Shown here piece by piece: positions 60,235 to 64,000 of a stretch of 64,000 bases of DNA (positions are counted from its first letter, which is position 1; each line of letters starts with the position of its first letter). This DNA is from Pseudomonadota bacterium (GTDB taxonomy: Bacteria > Myxococcota_A > Polyangia > Polyangiales > Polyangiaceae): contig JAEXCN010000062.1 in NCBI GenBank assembly GCA_023402175.1, positions 1-64,000 on the forward strand. The letters run 5' to 3'. The notes under the pieces were generated by a model that was not told the origin of the DNA, ran no database searches, and saw only the letters and a program-made list of their open reading frames with translations. Position numbers and translations under genes: made by a program.

Positions 60235-61149
60235 ATGCGACTCCACCCACGGCGCGTTCCTTACGCATTCGCGCTCTCCCTCGCGGCTGTTCTCTCCGCG
60301 TGCTCGTTGCTCATCGACACACGCGGGCTCGGCGATGGTGCGAGCAGCCCCGAGGAAGGGGCCCCGATCGACGGTGCCGCTCCCACGGAAGGATCGGTGG
60401 TCGAAGCGGGGGCGGACGCGCCCGATGCCGATGCCTCGATCTCGAACGGTTGCCCGACTGGCCGCGGGCCCAAGATGATCAATGTCGGCACGCACTGCAT
60501 CGACTCGACCGAGGTCACGCAGGCGCAGTACGCGGAGTTCCTCTCCGCGAAGGGAGGCGATACGAGCGGGCAGATCCCGCAATGTGCGTGGAACAGCACG
60601 TTCGCCCCCAACCCGGGTTGCATGCACCCGTACGATCCCGTGGCGTTTCCGAATCGTCCGATTGGTGGCGAAGACTGGTGCGATGCTCGCGCGTACTGCG
60701 AGTGGGCGGGCAAGCACCTATGCGGTCGAATCGGTGGTGGCGGCTGGGTGCCGGGCTACGGCCAGAACGAGCCGACGGTGAGCGAGTGGTTTGCAGCATG
60801 CAGCCATGCCGGCGACGGCGCCCACGCCTATCCGTACGGATCGACGTACCAGGCCACCGCGTGCAACGGCGGCGACCGCCCGGGGGGGCGCTCTGCGGAT
60901 GTCGGGAGCTTCACGGCGTGCGAAGGGGGATTCCCGGGGCTCTTCGACATGAGCGGGAATCTTCTCGAATGGGAGAACTCCTGCAGTCCGGAAGACGGCG
61001 GCGCGAACGCCATCTGTTCACTGCGTGGAGGAGCGTTCTGGGGAGGCGTACAGGAGCTTCGCTGTGATTTCCTCGGGCCCACGATTCCCCGCAACTACAC
61101 GGACGGTGACTGCGACCTGACGATCCGCTGCTGCGCCGATCTCCAGTAG
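60235..61149 (+). CDS. FGE-like lipoprotein
   Basis: A 304-residue lipoprotein with lipobox VLSAC near residue 23, an acidic linker to about 70, and a compact FGE/SUMF1 domain: HCIDSTEVTQAQYAEFLSAK, DWCDARAYCEWAGKHLCGRI, GLFDMSGNLLEWENSC, SLRGGAFWGG and IRCCADLQ at the end. This is the most canonical of the three copies in the window. Adjacent to the 58889 gene (111 bases) and convergent with the repair gene. Confidence 0.87.
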   Translation: MRLHPRRVPYAFALSLAAVLSACSLLIDTRGLGDGASSPEEGAPIDGAAPTEGSVVEAGADAPDADASISNGCPTGRGPKMINVGTHCIDSTEVTQAQYAEFLSAKGGDTSGQIPQCAWNSTFAPNPGCMHPYDPVAFPNRPIGGEDWCDARAYCEWAGKHLCGRIGGGGWVPGYGQNEPTVSEWFAACSHAGDGAHAYPYGSTYQATACNGGDRPGGRSADVGSFTACEGGFPGLFDMSGNLLEWENSCSPEDGGANAICSLRGGAFWGGVQELRCDFLGPTIPRNYTDGDCDLTIRCCADLQ

Positions 61150-61169
61150 CGGCCGGCATCTCCTGACAC

Positions 61170-62294
61170 TCACGCGTTCACGTCGAACGCGCCGAGCTCG
61201 AAGCGTTCGCCGTTCACGAGCACATCGACGCGGTGACGGCCGGGGTTCGGCTTGCGCGTCGTGTGCACGGCGAGGGAGATGTTCTTCCCGAGCTCGGTGC
61301 GCTCCTTGGGCGCGAGATTCAGCTTCGCGATCTTGAAGACCTTCGGGCTCGACGTCCCGCGCGCCTTCACGAAATGCACGACGAGGTCGACGACGAGCGA
61401 CTGGGGCCCGGTCGCGCCGCGGGCGGAAGCAACGTCGAAGGCGACGCGCACGCGATCGCCCACCGCGACCCGCGCCGGCGTGAAGCGCGCATTCGAGATC
61501 ACGACGCGCGGTCGCTCTCCGAACCCGAGCGTCTCGAGCGTCGCGCGATGACCTCGCTTCACCGCCGAGCGGAGCGCGTGCTCGACGAGCGCGCGTCGCT
61601 CGGGCGACGCTCCCCGAAGCCAGCGCCGCGCGATCTTCGCGACGCGATCGGGATCGCTCTTCGAGAGATCGTTCAGATGGTTCGCCACCGAGCGCCGGAC
61701 GACGCTCGCGGGATCGTCCTTGAGCGCCTCGAGCAGTGGCAGCACCCGCTCGGGCTCCTTCTCGATCCACCGGACGCGCGGTGCCCACGGGAGGCGCGGC
61801 CGCGTCCCCTCCGAGACGAGTCGACGGACGTGCGGGCTCTCGTCGTTCACCCAGCGGGCGAGGACGGCGAGCGTCTCGTCCGGATACCGCTCGAGAAACG
61901 CGCGGATGCTGAACTCGCAGGTGAACCGCCGCGTCAGCTCGTGCTGCGCGTGCATCGAGATGTCGAAGTGCTCGAGGCCGTGCTCCGCCACGAACATCGT
62001 GTGCGGGAGATAGAAGAACGGCGCCATGCCCATGCCTTCGAGCTCGTCGGACGCGTGCTCGGCTCCGAGCGATCGAAGGAGCACGTCGATCGCCTCGGGA
62101 TAGCCGGCAGGCAGATGACGGTGCATCGCACGCATGATGTGGCGCGCCCGGTCGAGCAGCTCGAGCTCGTCGAGCCCGTGCGCCGCATCGCGAACGAAGG
62201 CGCGCTCGGGAAACGATGGATCGGCCGCGGTGAGCGAGCGACCGAGCCGCTTCACGAGCTCCGGGGAGAAAAACGTCTTCAGCGCCTCCGCCAT
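61170..62294 (-). CDS. DNA alkylation repair protein (AlkC/AlkD-like HEAT repeats)
   Basis: A 374-residue protein. Residues about 1-250 are alpha-helical HEAT-like repeats (FEFSIRAFLERYPDETLAVL, ARWVNDESPHVRRLVSEGTR, LKDDPASVVRRSVANHLNDL) with the VRRLVSEG(T/S)RPRLPW signature of the AlkC branch of base-excising DNA glycosylases. Residues about 270-370 form a beta-rich C-terminal domain. The ATG at 62294 is taken over a GTG nine bases upstream. Such enzymes remove N3/N7-alkylated purines. Confidence 0.87.
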   Translation of the reverse strand: MAEALKTFFSPELVKRLGRSLTAADPSFPERAFVRDAAHGLDELELLDRARHIMRAMHRHLPAGYPEAIDVLLRSLGAEHASDELEGMGMAPFFYLPHTMFVAEHGLEHFDISMHAQHELTRRFTCEFSIRAFLERYPDETLAVLARWVNDESPHVRRLVSEGTRPRLPWAPRVRWIEKEPERVLPLLEALKDDPASVVRRSVANHLNDLSKSDPDRVAKIARRWLRGASPERRALVEHALRSAVKRGHRATLETLGFGERPRVVISNARFTPARVAVGDRVRVAFDVASARGATGPQSLVVDLVVHFVKARGTSSPKVFKIAKLNLAPKERTELGKNISLAVHTTRKPNPGRHRVDVLVNGERFELGAFDVNA

Positions 62295-62520
62295 GAAGCG
62301 CACGCTACTCGACCGCCGCGACGCAGGTCCACGTCGCTACCGTTCGCAAGCGGCGGCCTGCGCGGATCCTCAGACCGAGACGCCGGCCGCCTCGTCGGCT
62401 CGCCGTCGCGCGCGCCGGATCTCTGCACTGCCGACGGATTTGCGGGGAATTACCGAGACTTGGTAATGGCCCTTTCTGGCGTGCCGCGCCGCGTCATGTG
62501 AGCTACACCTCAGCACGGCC

Positions 62521-64000
62521 ATGCTCGTGAGCCTGCTGCTCGTGCTCCTTGTCTCGGTCATCGCGTTCGCTGGAGGATTCACGCTCGCGCGTCGGCCGGC
62601 GCTCCCGCGCGAGCTCGCCTCGATGGTCCTCGCTGCGCTCGGCCGCGCGAGAGAGTGGGCACGTCGAGCGAGCACGCGTGCTCGTGCGGCGATCGCTTCG
62701 GCGCGTCGACCGCGCTTTCTCGAGGGCGCCCTCACCGAGGTCGATGTCGAACGACAGCTGACGAACGGCGCCACGAACAGCTCCCCGATCGTCGTCGAGG
62801 TGCCTCTTCCCGAAGAAGCATTGTCGGTCGCGTCGGTCGCGTCGGTCGCGTCGCCTTCTCCTGCGTCCGCCCGCGATGCGCCGGCCGAGGGCGCAGCGGT
62901 CGCTTCGTCGCCGGCGGGGACGTCCGCGGAAGGCTCCGCGCTTGCGCCCCTCGCGACGCTCGGCGGCGCTCCGAGCGTGCGCTTCGATCCGGTGGCTCCA
63001 CGCGGGACGCAGTCCGCCGAGCTCGAGCTGCACGCGCCGGAGTGGCGCGCGGCGATGGCCGCCGTCGGCGAGCGCTTCGCCGCCGCGGACGTTTGCGCGA
63101 TCGTCTTCGTCCACGGCACGTTCACCGGCAACGATCCGCTCTCCGCGTATGCGTTCGTCGAGCGAGCGCTCCCGAGCAGCATCGGCCCGCAGCTCGCGCG
63201 GTCGCTCAGGCAGAAGACGCGGCGCTACATCCGGCGAGTGCTCGGCGATCTCGGCAACTTCGGAACGGCGTACGTGCGGCTGTTCGAGGAGGCGATCCGC
63301 CCGAGCGGAGCACGCATCCCGTGCACCGACTTCGTGTGGTCCTCGGAGAACCATCATGTCGGACGCCTCGAGGGGGCGCTCGGGCTCGTCCGCGTCCTCG
63401 CCACGCATGCGGAGCTCGGAGGTCTGGCGCACGATGCCGGGCCGCCTCGCAAGGTCCTCGTCATCGGCCATAGCCACGCCGGCCAGCTCTTCGCGCTCGT
63501 GACCCAGCTCCTCGCGCGGTCGATCGCGGCCGAGGCCATCCTCGATGTCGCGCGAGCACGCGGGCTCGATGTCGCCGCGCTCGAGACGGACCTCGCGACG
63601 CTGACAGGCTCCTCGCGCGGAGTGCGCAAGACGGCCGTCGACTTCGTCACGTTCGGAGCTCCGAACCGCTATGCATGGGCGACCGTTCCGAACGTGCGCG
63701 CGCTCCACGTCATCGCGGTCCCCTCGAGCGGCTCGCGCGGCACGATGGAAGGCGACATCATCCGGCGCCTCGGTGTCGAGGGCTCCGACTTCCCGCCGCT
63801 CTTCGGTGAAGATCGCCGGATCAACGCGGCGCTCGCGGGCACGCTCGGCCACGCGGGGTTCGCGCCCACGCGCGTCGCAGCCGCGCTCCGCGCCGGCGTC
63901 GGTCTACCGTCGAACGGCGAGGTCGCGTTCGTCGAATACGGCGAGCGCGGGCTCCTCTCGACCGGGCTCGGTCACGGCGAATACACCCGGCTCGACGGGA
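62521..64000 (+). CDS. Membrane-anchored alpha/beta hydrolase (3' end outside window)
   Basis: The first 493 codons of a longer gene. An N-terminal hydrophobic segment (MLVSLLLVLLVSVIAFAGGF) is followed by a linker. A hydrolase domain then begins near residue 190 with CAIVFVHGTFTGND, and the nucleophile elbow VIGHSHAGQLFAL lies near 315-327. FGAPNRYAW near 380 resembles lipase/esterase core strands. The catalytic His lies probably beyond the edge or in HVIAVPSSG. No stop codon occurs before the window ends. Confidence 0.78.
   Translation, partial: MLVSLLLVLLVSVIAFAGGFTLARRPALPRELASMVLAALGRAREWARRASTRARAAIASARRPRFLEGALTEVDVERQLTNGATNSSPIVVEVPLPEEALSVASVASVASPSPASARDAPAEGAAVASSPAGTSAEGSALAPLATLGGAPSVRFDPVAPRGTQSAELELHAPEWRAAMAAVGERFAAADVCAIVFVHGTFTGNDPLSAYAFVERALPSSIGPQLARSLRQKTRRYIRRVLGDLGNFGTAYVRLFEEAIRPSGARIPCTDFVWSSENHHVGRLEGALGLVRVLATHAELGGLAHDAGPPRKVLVIGHSHAGQLFALVTQLLARSIAAEAILDVARARGLDVAALETDLATLTGSSRGVRKTAVDFVTFGAPNRYAWATVPNVRALHVIAVPSSGSRGTMEGDIIRRLGVEGSDFPPLFGEDRRINAALAGTLGHAGFAPTRVAAALRAGVGLPSNGEVAFVEYGERGLLSTGLGHGEYTRLDG

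Noticed and set aside
1..64000. CRISPR arrays, tRNA/rRNA genes, transposases, integrases or phage genes
   Set aside because: I looked for regularly spaced repeats, tRNA-like cloverleaf segments and transposase or integrase motifs and found none; the repeats present are within genes or short arrays without CRISPR-type spacers.

Overview
This window is high-GC DNA, almost fully coding. Several traits suggest a myxobacterium-like member of the Myxococcota (Polyangia-type), although this is inferred and no rRNA or other taxonomic marker is present. The traits are a eukaryote-like Ser/Thr kinase, many lipoproteins with Asp/Ala/Gly-rich linkers behind the lipobox, Cys-rich VDCGG repeats, formylglycine-generating-enzyme-like lipoproteins, a fibrinogen-like domain protein and many 4-base ATGA/GTGA gene overlaps.

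Region 1 (1-14.1 kb) is a gas vesicle (gvp) locus cut by the left edge. A leftward operon reads gvpA1 - gvpF/L - gvpG - tandem Get3/ArsA-like ATPase - gvpS-like - unknown protein X1. A rightward operon reads gvpK - gvpJ - Hsp20 - two-AAA CDC48/VAT-like ATPase - gvpF/L2. Then come gvpA2 (leftward), a PHA-granule-type small protein, a long-tailed third gvpA, gvpF/L3, a double-SYLF protein with acidic repeats, and X2, a paralogue of X1. No gvpN is seen. gvpA1 and gvpA2 share a conserved upstream element with a palindrome.

Region 2 (14.3-21.6 kb): a GlsB/YeaQ membrane protein, a degraded segment, glycogen synthase glgA, and a tightly coupled set of ATP-grasp ligase, S51/class-I amidotransferase-like hydrolase, alpha/beta esterase and second ATP-grasp ligase. 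A related set (esterase, glutamate-cysteine-ligase-like protein with CBS motifs, AstE/ASPA-like deacylase) lies at 43.0-47.1 kb.

Region 3 (21.6-33 kb): a TetR/SDR divergent pair with palindromic operators; a cobalamin-riboswitch-controlled operon of a BtuB-like TonB receptor and a beta-propeller lipoprotein; a Cys-rich lipoprotein; a Ser/Thr kinase; and a large pre-peptidase-type lipoprotein.

Region 4 (33.3-42.5 kb): FAD oxidoreductase, DegT aminotransferase, GT2 glycosyltransferase, MurJ-type flippase and an ATP-grasp protein, probably for a cell-surface or secreted conjugate, followed by two leftward lipoproteins.

Region 5 (47.4-64 kb): an outer-membrane barrel, a propeller lipoprotein, a secreted metallopeptidase, a haem-oxygenase-like diiron enzyme, and an ECF sigma factor with a coupled membrane protein. 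Then follows a second corrinoid region in which two divergent cobalamin riboswitches control a leftward collagen-like lipoprotein plus DUF6580-type membrane protein and a rightward three-gene set of surface proteins. The window ends with two FGE-like lipoproteins, an AlkC/AlkD-like repair protein and the start of an alpha/beta hydrolase. No tRNA, rRNA, CRISPR array, transposase or phage gene was recognised.
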